Positions 42,994 to 53,600 of a stretch of DNA of 64,000 nucleotides are shown one piece after another (position 1 is the first letter of the stretch; each line of letters opens with the position of its first letter). Source of the stretch: Posidonia oceanica (taxonomy: Eukaryota; Streptophyta; Magnoliopsida; Alismatales; Posidoniaceae); NCBI GenBank assembly GCA_037176725.1, contig JAZBRS010000020.1:91706001-91770000 (forward strand), read 5' to 3'. Below the pieces are notes generated by a model, which was not told where the DNA came from, searched no databases, and saw nothing but the letters and a program-made list of their open reading frames with translations. The position numbers were made by a program, and so were the translations under genes.

Positions 42994-44291
42994 ATGGCGA
43001 CTCCGCTGGGGACGCTAGACTCCGGCTTTCGTTTTTGGCTTTTTGCTCGCCGCTTTCACAGCTTTGGTTTGCCTTTGTTTGCCTCTGTGCCTGTTTAGGT
43101 CGCTCTTCTGTGCAAACTCCTAGCAAGTCACCTTGTGGTTACTCTGCTTAGGTTTTGCACCCCTTTTGCTTTGGTCTTTGCTCTGTCTTGCTCTGCTTTG
43201 TTTCTGTTGCTTGTTTACTTGCATATTTCCTTGCTTCTGCTCTTATTTGCTTTACAGCTTACCTGTCTTTATCTTCCTTTATCTTGCTTGCTTATTATTG
43301 CTTTATTTCTTGCACAATGCATGTCTACATACTTGTTTGGTAACAATACATGCTTTTTGAATGATGAATGCTTCTTTTACACACTTGCTATGTCACTACA
43401 CACGCACATGACCTGTATATATGCCTATTGACATGATGAATGCTTTTTCTTCACTATCATGCTCACAAACACCTGCACATGCCATGCGCATGCCTTTTGC
43501 TTTGTTGTGTGGTTGATTGCATGCCATGTTTGTCTGTCTCTTTCCCCTTTGCATGTGCCATGCCTAGGACAATAGAAACATGTTTGCTTCCCCATTTGCT
43601 TAATCTAAAAGCAACAATAAAGCCAAGCAATAACATTTAAGCACAACTAGAGCCATTAACTTGTAATTTTCCCCCTTTCTAGTTAATAAAACGCAAGTAA
43701 AAGATTCTAAAGCATTTTGCATGATTGATTCATCTTAGAAAGCATGCATCCTTTCCTCTGAGTCCACCCACAGTTTGCGAAGGATGGTTCCGACCTCTTG
43801 TTCCACTGCTTCTGGCGTGGGCCAAGTCAGTCAGTCTGTCCCCCCTGTCCAGGGGTCGTGTCGGTGTAGTGGAGAGTACTGCCCACACTTTTGGCTGGGT
43901 CAGGGCCACCAACGCACCACCCTGTTATTTCCTCAGCTCTGGCTAGGAGTTCGACAGGGAACCTGCTATTTTCTGACCTGGAGTCTGTCTAAACCCATTA
44001 CCCTCGAGTGCGTCCTGGTAGGTCATCTACTCAGGACTTGCATGGTGAGAGAGCGCATGTTAGGACATTCATTTGCATGTGTGCCATTCATGCCACCCCT
44101 AATAACTTTCTATTGCATACAACCTCTAACATCTTTACTCTTTTGCAGCTAGGTGCGGGATCCGCTGCCCGGACTCTGAGCGTCCCTCCTCTGTCTCTGA
44201 ACGACTCGTCGCTTCCAGCAGTAGCTCTCCTTTAGACTTTGCATCTTCATTCTCTCGTCGCAGCCTTTCGCTCACTTAGACTCAGTCAACG
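42994..44291 (+). other. Primer binding site and leader of C, with probable intron
   Basis: The primer binding site TGGCGACTCCGCTGGGGA is at 42995-43012, one base after the LTR. About 1.0 kb of T/C-rich leader follows, homologous to B's (56466-57476 on the minus strand). A likely intron is at 44045-44148: donor ATG|GTGAGAGAG, branch-like CTAATAACT or CTCTAACAT, pyrimidine run, acceptor TTTTGCAG. Its length, 104 bases, is close to the same feature in B. Gag starts at 44292. No upstream Ogre-type ORF1 was recognised. Confidence 0.65.
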
Positions 44292-46428
44292 ATGGCCCAG
44301 TTTGCCAGTGAGCTCCACTTTATGGTTGACTCGGAGGGGTTTACCACTTGGGTCCCTCCAGATTTCACCTCCATTCGCTCTGTGCCCTCTGCGACACCAG
44401 GATTCCATCCTCAGGTGTTTGGGGCACCCCAATTTTTTGCGGGCCGTTGGCAAACTTGCGTCCCTCCGGATCCGATTGTCGAATCTGTCTCGATGACCGC
44501 CCCTCACGCTTCGGAGGCGCCTCGGACCCCTTCGTCCTTGGGATATGTCGCTCCTGACATCCCTTCTACTGCGGCGACCTTTGCCATAGGCTCCCGTTCT
44601 CTTGAGTCTGCCTCCTGGTCGGTTCAGCAATTCAGTGTTCCCACTCACAGGTCCCCTGAAGAGCAGTATCGACACCTGATGGAGCTTGCCCACACACTAC
44701 AAGGTATGGCTCAATCAGTTCGCCGTTCTTGTGTTCCTGTTGCCCCTGAGGTTCCTTTGCGACCTACTCCTGCACACACTGCAACCCCGACTAGACCATC
44801 GCCCTAGCTACACATTGCTTCGGTGATGAGGGCGCGGCATCTTTCTCTTACATCTGCACAACACTGTGCATTGCATGCAACTCCATTTCCTGGTGATCAG
44901 TCCTTCGGACTGGTCGGAGCACAGTATCCCACTGGCTCGCTGCCCGGCATCGCGCCTGCGCAGCAACTGTTGCTCCAACAATCTACACCTCGCATTACAC
45001 AGCATATTGCCTATCCATCTTCCTTGCATCAGGTTCAGAACCCAGCATACTTTCCTGCCTACACAGCACCACTGCACGGATACACTGGCCATCCCGTTGC
45101 TCCACTAGGCAACGCTGTGGCAGATCCAGAGGAGCACTTAGGTGCGACCCACTCAGCATATGTGGTCCCCGCCCCTATTGCCTCACCCCTTGTGGCAACT
45201 AATCCATACCCCATCAATGACAGGATGGACATTCTAAAGAAAGCACTACGTCTAGTGCAGGGCAAGGACCACCAGCCTTACCAATTTCACGACCTCTGTC
45301 TCTTTCCCGAGGCACTCCCTTCGAAGTTCCGCATCCCAGTCTTTGATAAATACAATGGTAAAGGCTGTCCTATTTCGCATCTGAAAATGTACTACGGGGA
45401 CCTTGCTCAGCTTCAGCTAATGAAAGGCTCCTTATCCGCTTATTTCAGAAGAGTTTAACCGGCCCCACGCTCAAGTGGTTCACTTCCCTTGACATGGCAG
45501 CGGTTCGGACTTGGACTAATCTTTCTCAGGCCTTCCTTGAGCAGTATGCCTTCAACTTCGACCTGATCCCCAAGAGGGAGGATCTTGTCGCTATCCGGCA
45601 GAGGCCCCAAGAGCCATTCGGGGAGTATGTCGGTCGCTGGCGCTCCTTAGCTGCCCAGGTCAAAGATAAACCCTTCTAGGAGGATTCTATCGAGATGATC
45701 GTTAAAGGGGCACTGCCAGCGATTGGGACTCTGCTTTGCATTCAGCACATCACTAGCCATGCATCGCTGATTAGGGCTGGCGTCCGCGTGGAAAGCTCGC
45801 TGTGAAGTGGGCATTTCCCCGCACTTTCTGCATTGGCTAGGCAGGCCAACACCTCCAACAATCGCCGCAGCAACAATAACAATAGCTCCACTCCTGGTTA
45901 CTCCGAACAGCGCACCGAAGCACGTGTCAATTCTCCTAGAGAGCCTGCCTATGCAGAGAGTCAGCTAGACCCTTTTCTGCTAGAGCACCTAATTTTGCAC
46001 CCATTGAGCACCCTGTCACGGTCGAGCCCATGCATCATGTCGCACCCGCTCGACAAGGACTCTATCCAGGGCAAAGACGACCTCGTCGAGCTGAGTGTGA
46101 TTACACGCCTCTCCCCGAACCACTGAGCGTCATCTTCCCTCAAGTTGAGTCGCTCTTGAGACTCCCGGCTGTCCGTCCGTCACCAAACCCCCCTCCGTGG
46201 TGGCATGATACGGATCAATTCTGCAGTTTCCATCGGGCCACCGGACACTCGACGGACAACTGCCTCACTCTCCGGGATGCTGTTCAGTGCCTGATCGATC
46301 GTAGAATCATCAGCGTTGACGAGCAGGAGCCTGCACTTACACACACATCTGCACTTGCACTTGCACACCCTAGTGTAGCCAATCCTTCCTCCACGGGAAC
46401 CTCGGGGGTCTACCCCAATCTTTTCTGA
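44292..46428 (+). pseudogene. gag: Gag of element C
   Basis: The start ATG lies in the context QST-MAQ shared with B. The N-terminal part (44292-44807) has APQFFAGRWQTCVPPDPIVE and SPEEQYRHLMELAHTLQGMA. A TAG at 44805 interrupts the same frame, which resumes to 45458 (PEEHLGATHSAYVV, FDKYNGKGCPISHLKMYYGD). A shift near 45440 leads to the capsid-like domain (KWFTSLDMAAVRTWTNLSQ, AFLEQYAFNFDLIPKRED, EPFGEYVGRW). A further shift near 45960 leads to the zinc knuckle CSFHRATGHSTDNC (46222-46263). The frame ends at TGA 46426-46428. The protein would bind and package the element RNA. No protease frame follows. Confidence 0.88.
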
Positions 46429-46907
46429 TTCCTGCTCTACCTTGATGGATCCTTCTGATCTCATCGGTGCAATCCCCTTCTCTTGTCTTTCCTGTCTCGT
46501 TCGTGGGACGCTCGGAGATGCAACGGCAGCGTCGACAGCAAGACTAGGTGCAGCGTCATCCAGGTAATTCCTCCTCCAACTTTTTCAGCCCCAATGCTCC
46601 CTGCACTGTCGTCAGCAGCTCCAGTAGCCCCAGTGCTCCCCATACTACCAACAGTGGACCTCGCCGACTGCATCCGCAGCGTAGGAGCGAACCCAGCGCT
46701 TCCCTCCCGAGGTTGCTGACAGGTAAGTCCTTCTTACCTCTCTTTTGTTTCCTGCATTGTCTTTTCTTTTCGTTTTGTTTTGTTTTTGTGGTTTTTCGCT
46801 TTGCCAGAAAATCATAAAAAGCATAAAATACACAAAACCCTAAAGAGAACATGCATCCCTTTCTGCTTCATGCATTTCATTCATCTTCATGCATTCATTT
46901 TCTGGTC
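46429..46907 (+). other. Junction between gag and 3' noncoding region of C
   Basis: About 480 bases with a Ser/Pro/Ala-rich open stretch (46483-46719) that may be a gag tail, then T-rich sequence. Where an autonomous Tat element would have protease and pol, C passes straight to the 3' repeats. This looks like the scar of one large deletion or an old recombination. Confidence 0.5.
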
Positions 46908-47155
46908 GGCACCCCTAACTACTCGGCGATAGGTCTGTTAACCTATCACTCCTGGGCTGGCACCCCTAACTGCTCAGCGATAGGTCTGTTAACCTATCAC
47001 TCACGGGCTGGCACCCCTAACTGCTCGGCAATAGGTCTGTTAACCTATCACTCCTGGGCTGGCACCCCTAATTGCTCAGCGATAGGTCTGTTAACCTATC
47101 ACTCATAGGCTGATATCCCTAACTATTCGGCGATAGGTTTGTCAACCTATCACCC
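46908..47155 (+). repeat. Five 51-base hairpin repeats in C
   Basis: Copies start at 46908, 46959, 47010, 47061 and 47112. Each contains GATAGGT-CTGTTA-ACCTATC, a 7-base-pair stem, preceded by GGCACCCCTAACTGCTC. The fifth copy has diverged. Another single copy, with GATAGGT-CCGTCA-ACCTATC, is at 48588-48632 next to GGGCTGGCAGCCC. This is the sense-strand counterpart of the arrays in A and B. Confidence 0.9.
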
Positions 47156-48587
47156 TGTACATCCTCTCTACTCATATCATTTCGTGCCATCCTGCACATA
47201 TCTGTCATTATGCATATCATTTTCTGCACATACATGTCATTTCTTGCATCTTGTAAAGCAAAAGCACCAAAAAAAATCAAGAAAATCAAAAAACGCAAAA
47301 ATATTTTCTCGCCTTGCTGTTGGTTTCCCTTTTTATGTTTTCTTAAACCAAAAACCATAAAAAATACAAAACCAATGCAAAAACCCAAAAGCATGCTTGT
47401 CCATTCCCTTCTAAAATATACAAAACCTATAAACAGTTGTATAATCAGAAACCTGGCTACGGACAAGCAAGCAGTGCCTGGAGGATGTCAAGCAGTGACA
47501 ATCTCAAGCAGGTCTCACCCGAGCAGCGCCATCTCTTGCATGTGGCCACAAAGTGAGACTGAGAGCAGAATAGAGCATCCCGCTGAGTTTCAGAACCACT
47601 ACAAGCGAGATCCACCCTATCAAGAGAGTCCACCGAACATGGAGAGGGCCGAAGCAGAGCAGAGCATAGCCAGAGGCTGTAAGCACACATTGCAGAGGCT
47701 GAAGGTGAACGCTGATCAGTCGAACTCTTAATGTCTCATCAGGGACTGCTACCCCAAGAGGGCGAAGACATGCATATCCAAAAGAATAGAGATCATATGA
47801 GCAAAAGAATATGATAACATGATATGCATGCTGAGCACAAAAGAAAAATGAAGACAGAAGTCGAAGAAAGAAGGCGCTCAAACGAGGAGTGATTCGGACG
47901 AGCGTCGAAGCCACCTCAGTTATCAACTCCAAGTGCCACCCTGGCAAATGCACGGGACATCATATCTGGAGGACCTGGCCCCACCCTCCGAGCACAGCAG
48001 CACGCTCCAATCCCTAGTGCAGACAACATTTACTTCCTAGAAGGCTAGATGCAGATTCAATCACTCATGAGGAGAAAAGAAATATCATTCTATGAGCGTC
48101 AAAAGTGGTAGTCGGTCCCCGAGGAATTAAGATGGAGGCTGTGAAGCTGCATCCAACGCATCTACTACCCGCATGCAACCAAAGCCTCATCTTGAGCCAA
48201 GAGTGAGAATGAGAACCACCGACTACATCTCGGCATGGCGCTGCTCGAGGATCGAGTCTCCTGAGTCAGAAAGTGCAGAAGCACCCTCTTAGCAGCTGCT
48301 TTAAGTCCACAGCCACCAAAAAATGCATGCTGTAATATATTGTTATCTTCTTCTCTCTCTGTTTTCGAAAACCGGAGTCAAGGATGAGCACCTCTGCCTA
48401 GCCTTGCTCAGAGGCTCCGTGCTTTTCAAAGTTTTGCCACCCACCGCGTTGGGTAGGTCTTTGATGACCGGCGTGTCCCTCGTTTGTCACCTCGTGACGC
48501 CACGAAGCATGCCCACACTGAGATCACTGCTACCCCAAGTTTCCTGTGTTCTCTATATTCTCTGCATTCCTCATTCCTTGCATCCGG
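47156..48587 (+). other. Unassigned 3' internal region of C
   Basis: No domain was recognised. 47250-47460 is A/T-rich with AAAAACC words. 47460-48330 is of more even composition (AGAGCAGAGCATAGCC, GAGTGATTCGGACGAG) and has no long frame. 48360-48540 has GGTCTTTGATGACC and similar short inverted words. It could be a rearranged remnant of an internal coding region or captured DNA. Confidence 0.4.
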
Positions 48588-48991
48588 GCTGGCAGCCCTA
48601 ACTACTCGGCGATAGGTCCGTCAACCTATCATTCATCCATCCATTCATTCTTCCACCTTGCATGTTGATGCCAGGAACCCTTCGGCTGTTTCCTGGTATC
48701 ATCCTGATATAAGGGCATCTTTTTGTTGCCCCCTGGCATCCCATTTCCATTTGCATTGGGCTAACATCCCCAATTGTCACGGGAGCGTCCCCGGACCTCT
48801 GCCGCACCTTCTGGTTTGGTATTCCCACCCCCTTTCCACCATCATCGGGCTGATAGTCCTAACTATCCAGTGATGAGTCCGTAAACTCCTCAACGGGCTG
48901 ATAGCCCCAACTATCCGGTGATGAGTCCGTCAACTCCTCAATGGGCTGATAGCCCTAACTATCCGGCGATAGGTCCGTTAACTTATCACCC
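48588..48991 (+). repeat. Hairpin cluster in C shared with A and B
   Basis: It contains the single GATAGGT hairpin copy (48588-48632), the decayed CCTGGTATC stem-loop (48692-48714) and three roughly 48-base repeats (48847-48991) reading GGGCTGATAGCCC, AACTATCCGGTGATGAG and TCCGTCAACTC. The last group is the sense version of A's 45-base repeats at 16014-16238. The order of the modules agrees with A. Confidence 0.8.
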
Positions 48992-50544
48992 ATTTCGTAG
49001 TTTAATAGCATTTTGTTGCGTGGCATCAGCATTCACATTACATGACATCATATAGCTTCCTTGTGTCCTCTGTAGAGTCAGTCCTAGTACTGCATCTCAT
49101 CATTGCCCGAGCATCGCGTGCTTAGGATTCGAACTCCTGGTTCGTGTACTGCCTAAGGTAGCATCCTTAGCACCCGCAAGACTTTCGCAGCTTGTCGGCT
49201 TTGGATGATACTCGTGGTAGTGCGTGGCCTTGCGATCATCTTCTCGGTTCCGCATGCCCGGCGCTCCACTGTTTATACCCTGCATTCCACTGCATAGCAT
49301 CGCGCGCTTAGGATTTGAACCCGTTGTTCGCGTATTGCCTAAGGTAGCATCCTCAGCACCCACAAGACTTTCGCAGCTTGCCGGCTTCGAATGGTACTCG
49401 TAGTAGTGCGCGGCCTCAGATCGTTTTCTCGGTCTCGCGTGCCCCATTGCATAACCTTGCATCCTTATTGCGTTACTGCTCCTCTGTGGTCCCTACACCA
49501 ACACCTGCATTTCGCTCTCCTGGGCCTTTCGCGCCCGCCACCGCATGCACACCCACAGCATATTTACTTCTCAGCACTTTACTTTCAGCCGTTACTTTCC
49601 AGCATCTTTACTTTCCAGCACCTTTACAATCAGCCTTTACATTCAGTCTTTACATCCAGCACTTTCTTTACAACAACTTTACTTCCAGCACTTTCTTTCA
49701 GCACTTTACATTTAGCACTTTACTTCCAGCAATTTCCTTTCAGCACTTTACTTTCAGCTCTTGCATTGCATTGCATTCTCTGCCCTCTCGCGTGCATGCA
49801 CCACCCCGCTTTCCCCCAGAGGAGTACAGCATAGTAAGCTTTAGCATAAGCATACCATTTGCATAGCATTCTAGTGTCTGCATTCATCTGCATTTGCATT
49901 CACCTCCTTGCATTGCCTAGGCCCCCCTTTGCATTGCATTGCACTTCCTGCCTTTTCTGCCTGCTTGCTGCCTCGCCTGGAGGCAAGCATCTTCTCTTTC
50001 TCGCGACCTCATGAGCTCCTGCTCACTTTCACTTGTCCCCAAACGGATAAGGGCCTTTGGCCTCCCCCAGACTAGCAGCCAACTTGCCCGAGCGGCAAGC
50101 GCGTTGGTCCTTCCGGAGCCCCTCTTGCGCAAGCTTGGACGAGCAGCCAACTTGTCGCGTTGCATCACACTTTCTGCTTCCACTCTCTGCTTCCCTTTGC
50201 TTCAGCATGCATCGCATCGCATTGCACTTGCATCAACACCAGCACAAGCACTCTCTGCACATGCATCCGCACCAGCACTAGCAGCATAGCAAACACCCAC
50301 AGCACACATACACCAGCACAGCATTTCTTCATGCATAGCATCATGCATCGCATGCTAGTCTAACATCAGCATCAGCATCAGCATCATCATCATCAACAGC
50401 ATCATCAGCATCTGTACTAACTTTTACTAACTTCTGCATTGGCATGCATTACATTTGCATTTTGCATTGCGGCAACGAGCTACGACTTTCGGTGCATCTG
50501 CCGAATAAGTAACCTACGCCAATAGCAAACTTCTGCTACCGTTG
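48992..50544 (+). other. Distal 3' noncoding region of C with simple repeats
   Basis: It includes a 186-base direct duplication (49112-49297 and 49298 to about 49445, CATCGCGNGCTTAGGATT start), a degenerate repeat of TTTACTTTCAGCAC words (49565-49760), GCATTGCATT-rich sequence, and CAGCATCAGCATCATC microsatellites (50360-50410). The block shared with A and B upstream of the polypurine tract is at 50480-50520 (GGTGCATCTGCCGAATAAGT). No gene is seen; frames at 49378-50289 are incidental. Confidence 0.6.
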
Positions 50545-50615
50545 GTCAGATGGGGTGTCTTGTCAACCTTGAGCAATGGCCTCACTTCGCTTGACCTCGC
50601 TCAGGGAGGGGCATC
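50545..50615 (+). promoter_or_regulatory. Polypurine tract and stem-loop arm of element C
   Basis: The arm is at 50545-50567 (GTCAGATGGGGTGTCTTG then TCAACC) and the tract AGGGAGGGG plus CATC at 50603-50615, directly before the 3' LTR. ATGGGGTGTC pairs perfectly with GACACCCCAT at the LTR start (50620-50629), and GTCA pairs beyond it. Confidence 0.78.
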
Positions 50616-53600
50616 TGTTGACACCCCATTTTGACAGGCTGAATCAACTGGAATCTCCGAGTGACTTCTGGATCCAAATCTAGGTCCAAACCTACACATT
50701 CCTTTTCATCCTTCTTTCCAAAATTAACCCAAACTTGACCTAGAATCACACCTCTTTCCCAAGCCCAAAAACTACCCAAAAACCATAGGAAAACTCACCA
50801 TCCCCAACTTAGCAAACCCACCCAAAACCCCTAGAAATTTCAAACCAAAACCACTCCCAAAAATCCTAGAAAACCTAGGTAAAACTACCCTTTTTCTACA
50901 CCTCAAAACCCTTCCAAAACATTCCCAAAACCAAACCCAAACCCTAGGTCCAACACTAGAGACCCTAGGCCACACACTCTCCAAATTTCACCCCTTTTCT
51001 AAACCTCTAACCCCATCATTTCTTCAAATTATCCTTTTCTCTCTCCTAGATTATTCTTTTCTCTCTCCTCTCTTTCTCTCCTGATTATCCTCCTTCCCTT
51101 CACTCTCTTCTCTCTCTTCTTCTTGCCTGGTTGTGGGCCTACCTTGTGCATCTATCTCTTCTGAATCTTATTTGTATTTTTATCTTATTTTTAGCTTTTT
51201 CTTTAATTTTCTAAAAATTATTTTCTTTCAACTCCTCCTTTTCTTCTTTACTTCTTCATTTCTCCCTTTTCTTCTTCCTTTCCTTTTCTTTTCCTCTCTT
51301 CTACTAAATCTTCAAAAAACTCTTAAAAACCTTTAAAACTCTAAAACAAAAGGAAAAAAAATTAAAATCCTAAAATAAATAATTTAAGACTTAAACAAAC
51401 AATTAAAAAAAAACATAACTAAATCCAATCAAAACTAAAATCAAGAATGCAAGCTAAAAAATGCAAAACTAATAAAAAGAAAATGTTGTAAAATCAAGGA
51501 AAAAACCAAAATGTAATCAAAACAAGCAAAAGTAAAAACCCTACTAAAAAACAATCAAAAACAAATCCTAAAAGGAAAGAGAACAATTAAAAATGCTAAG
51601 TCAAAAAAAAACTTAACTTAACAATCCTAAAAAAAAAAAACAATTTGAAAACCTAATTAAAAAGGAAAAAAACAAACAATAAAAAATCTAAAAACACTCA
51701 ATTAATTAAAAACCTAACAAGAAAAACTTAACTAAATATTAAAAGAACTTAACAATCAAAAATCAAAAACAAATCAAAAAAGACTTAAGGAAAAGACTAA
51801 AATCAAAAGCTAAAACTCACCCTAATTAATTTAAAAACAAATTAACATCCCAAAGACGTAACAAGAAAAACTTAACTAAAAACAACTAAAATTTTTTAAC
51901 AAACACTTAAAAACCAAATCAAGAAACAATTAAAAGAAAACTCAAAATCCTAATCAAAACTAGAACTCTTTAATCACTAAAAAACCCAATTAAAATCCTA
52001 ACTCAAACACAACTACTCTAAAAACTTTTTCAAAATCTTTCTATTATTGTTTCCATTTTTATTTTTAATTTCCTTCTTCTTTCCCTCCTTCCTTTCCCTT
52101 TCTTCTTTCTCCCTTTCTTTCTATTTTTCTTTCTCTTTTTTCCTAGGCCCGGTCCGGCCCATTCAACCTCTTCCCCTCCTTTCTTCTTTCTTTTTTTTTT
52201 CTTTCTTTTTCGCACAGCTTGGCCCACAACTCGCACCTTCTTCCTCCTCTTCCCTCCTTCTTCTTCTTCTTCTTCCTCAGATTTCTCCCGCGCCAGCCAT
52301 CTTCCTCTCCTCTTTGAAATTCGATTTCAACTTCTCCCTCCCGATCACCATCAGCTCCAGTCCACCATCCTGCTCTCTCAGCATCTCAGCAGGATCTCCG
52401 GGGGGCATTAATTGCCGTCACATCCGGTCGTCCATCGCTGTTGCAGCTGCTGCTCCTGCTGGTGGAATTTGAAATCCCATCGTGCACTCAGCATCGATCC
52501 AGCTCCCGTTAAAGCCTCCAGTCTTCTCCTCCTTCCACGCCTTTTCGTCGTCCAAGAGAGAGCGAGAGAAACCAAAGCATCCAGCACCCATTCTTCTCCT
52601 TCTTCCCAACTGAAATCCAGCCCTCCTCTTCCTCTTCTTTTTCATCCGTCTCAGAGCACCCAACACCCTGTAGAATCCCTCCAATTTCCTCCCCAATCTC
52701 ACCCAGACAACCACCATCTCAGTGCCCCATTCCACGACCAAATCCACCCTGAATCCACCCTCTGTTCACCCGAAATCCATCTCAGAACCCAACACCTCCA
52801 CCTTCTAGAATTCCCTACCCTTCAGTCCACAAAATCCCTCCAAACTCTACCACCAAGCTCACCTAAACACTAGCTTTCCGACCCACCAAGCCATTAGCCT
52901 TCATCTCCCCTACAGCCAGAACCCATCATAATAAACACCTGTGGCCAACTTCACCAGAAATTCACCCGACGACCTATCTTCTTCTCTAGGCCACCATCAA
53001 CCCTCCTGAGCATCCCCACACACTCACCTACCCTCCAGGAGTTCGCTAGTGCCCTCGAACTGATCCAGAGAGCAGAGAACAGCCCTACCCACCTCCTGCT
53101 GTCTTCTTTGTACCCACAGAAGTGATTTTCTCGTCCGGACTGCGAAGCTTCGTTCCAGAGATCCAACGAGCACCGAAGGACTTCATTGAGCCGATCGCAG
53201 CACTTCCGAGCCGTCGACAGCACCTGCAATGACCAAACGATCTCCGCCGGTGCCCACTGAAGCAGCTGACATCGGGGGAACACTTTAGCTCGCGAAACAG
53301 ATACCTCACCCTCCTTGTAGCTTAATTTTCCTCTTCTCCGGCTTTTCCAGCCATTAGATTAGGTTTTCCTCTTGTCCTTCGCCGGGTTAGCTCTGCCGTT
53401 GTCTCGTCTTCTCCAGCAAGCTCCGGCCCTATCCCGTCGCTCCGGTCTACAGAACCAGCTTCCATTCATCGTTCGAGCTCCGCACGAGTCCCAGCAGCAC
53501 TTCGGTAGCCTCAGATTGCCACGACGACGCGCCGATCTCTGGTTCGACCCTCCTCTGGTCTGTAGAGCTCCATCCAGCTCTCTGGTTTGCTCCGAGCAGC

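Noticed and set aside
46851..47108. Frame encoding a 17-residue repeat in C
   Set aside because: It is the 51-base hairpin repeat read through; the nucleotide palindrome rather than the protein is shared with A and B.
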